From positions 1 through 32,714 of the forward strand of contig NZ_FUXX01000027.1 in the NCBI RefSeq assembly GCF_900167015.1: a stretch of 32,714 nt of DNA. The letters run 5' to 3'. The notes under the pieces were generated by a model, which was given only the letters and a program-made list of their open reading frames with translations, was not told where the DNA came from and ran no database searches. Positions 32,550 to 32,714 of the stretch are shown here, in pieces. This DNA comes from Succinivibrio dextrinosolvens DSM 3072. Lineage in GTDB: Bacteria; Pseudomonadota; Gammaproteobacteria; Enterobacterales; Succinivibrionaceae. Made by a program: the position numbers and the translations under genes. The first letter of the stretch is position 1, and every line of letters begins with the position of its first letter.

Positions 32550-32714
32550 ATGGAAAAAAGTATTTTTGACATCATTACCAAAGCTAAAGAGATTCTTAAA
32601 ACGCTAAGGCTATCAAATGCAACTATACGAGCATATCAGGAAAGGAGTTTCTCTCCGTTAATAAAAGCTTATAAAGAAAAGGGCTGTAATATTTTTCAAC
32701 CTGAAATTATGAAG
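32550..32714 (+). CDS. Probable tyrosine recombinase/integrase, N-terminal part only
   Basis: An open frame of 55 codons runs off the right edge. It follows a good ribosome-binding site (AAAGGAG, 9 bases before the ATG). The sequence MEKSIFDIITKAKEIL...LRLSNATIRAYQERSFSPLIKAY has the spacing of the SAM-like core-binding domain at the start of tyrosine recombinases (L-S-x-x-T-I-x-x-Y). The catalytic domain lies outside the window, so the family cannot be settled. A DNA-binding protein of another kind is possible. The adjoining palindromes fit a recombinase acting on, or repressing itself through, its own upstream region. Confidence 0.5.
   Translation, partial: MEKSIFDIITKAKEILKTLRLSNATIRAYQERSFSPLIKAYKEKGCNIFQPEIMK

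Noticed and set aside
1-32714. CRISPR arrays, tRNA or rRNA genes
   Set aside because: No regularly spaced direct repeats and no cloverleaf or ribosomal RNA segments were recognised on reading both strands.

Overview
The window looks like chromosome of a low-GC gammaproteobacterium, most likely a gut or rumen anaerobe related to Succinivibrionaceae. This is inferred from gene content and synteny, not from a marker-gene match. Supporting signs are the enterobacterial-type order dksA-gluQ-pcnB-folK with mrcB nearby, a ruvCAB-ybgC-tolQRAB-pal-cpoB cluster, UspE and ModF homologues, and several genes that read as Firmicutes- or Bacteroidetes-like, as expected in a gut organism.

Layout. 1-352 is an unplaced remnant that may belong to a mobile element and ends in a hairpin. 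363-2918 (-) is mrcB (PBP1b). 3437-8787 (+) is a housekeeping run: dksA, then an intercistronic terminator, gluQ, pcnB, folK, pth and ychF. pcnB appears to start at a non-canonical AUU codon, as in E. coli. 8865-9788 (-) is a single flagellin gene with a recognisable sigma-28 promoter. 10072-14376 (-) is a two-gene RND efflux operon without an outer-membrane channel gene. 14628-16199 (-) holds a BamE-like lipoprotein and UspE. 16430-17893 (+) is ModF. 17950-25776 (-) is the ruv-ybgC-tol-pal-cpoB cluster: Holliday-junction processing followed by the complete envelope-constriction machine. TolQ carries an unusual disordered C-terminal extension.

26153-29449 (+) is a zinc-uptake module: a small Cys/His-rich membrane protein broken by one in-frame stop, ZnuA with an acidic/His loop, ZnuC, ZnuB, and a secreted protein with a Cys-Cys motif. 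The composition resembles zinc operons of Firmicutes, and a palindrome of ArsR/SmtB type lies upstream. 29476-30441 (-) is a DMT/EamA transporter.

From about 30.5 kb to the right edge the sequence is accessory: a tandem TGCACCCC motif, a 65-residue orphan overlapping a DUF2335-type membrane protein, a phage Rha-type gene split by a one-base frameshift, a strong 12-bp inverted repeat, and the start of a probable tyrosine recombinase that runs off the window. The best candidates for something new are the zinc module with its two uncharacterised companions and the palindrome-rich control region before the recombinase. No tRNA, rRNA or CRISPR array was seen.
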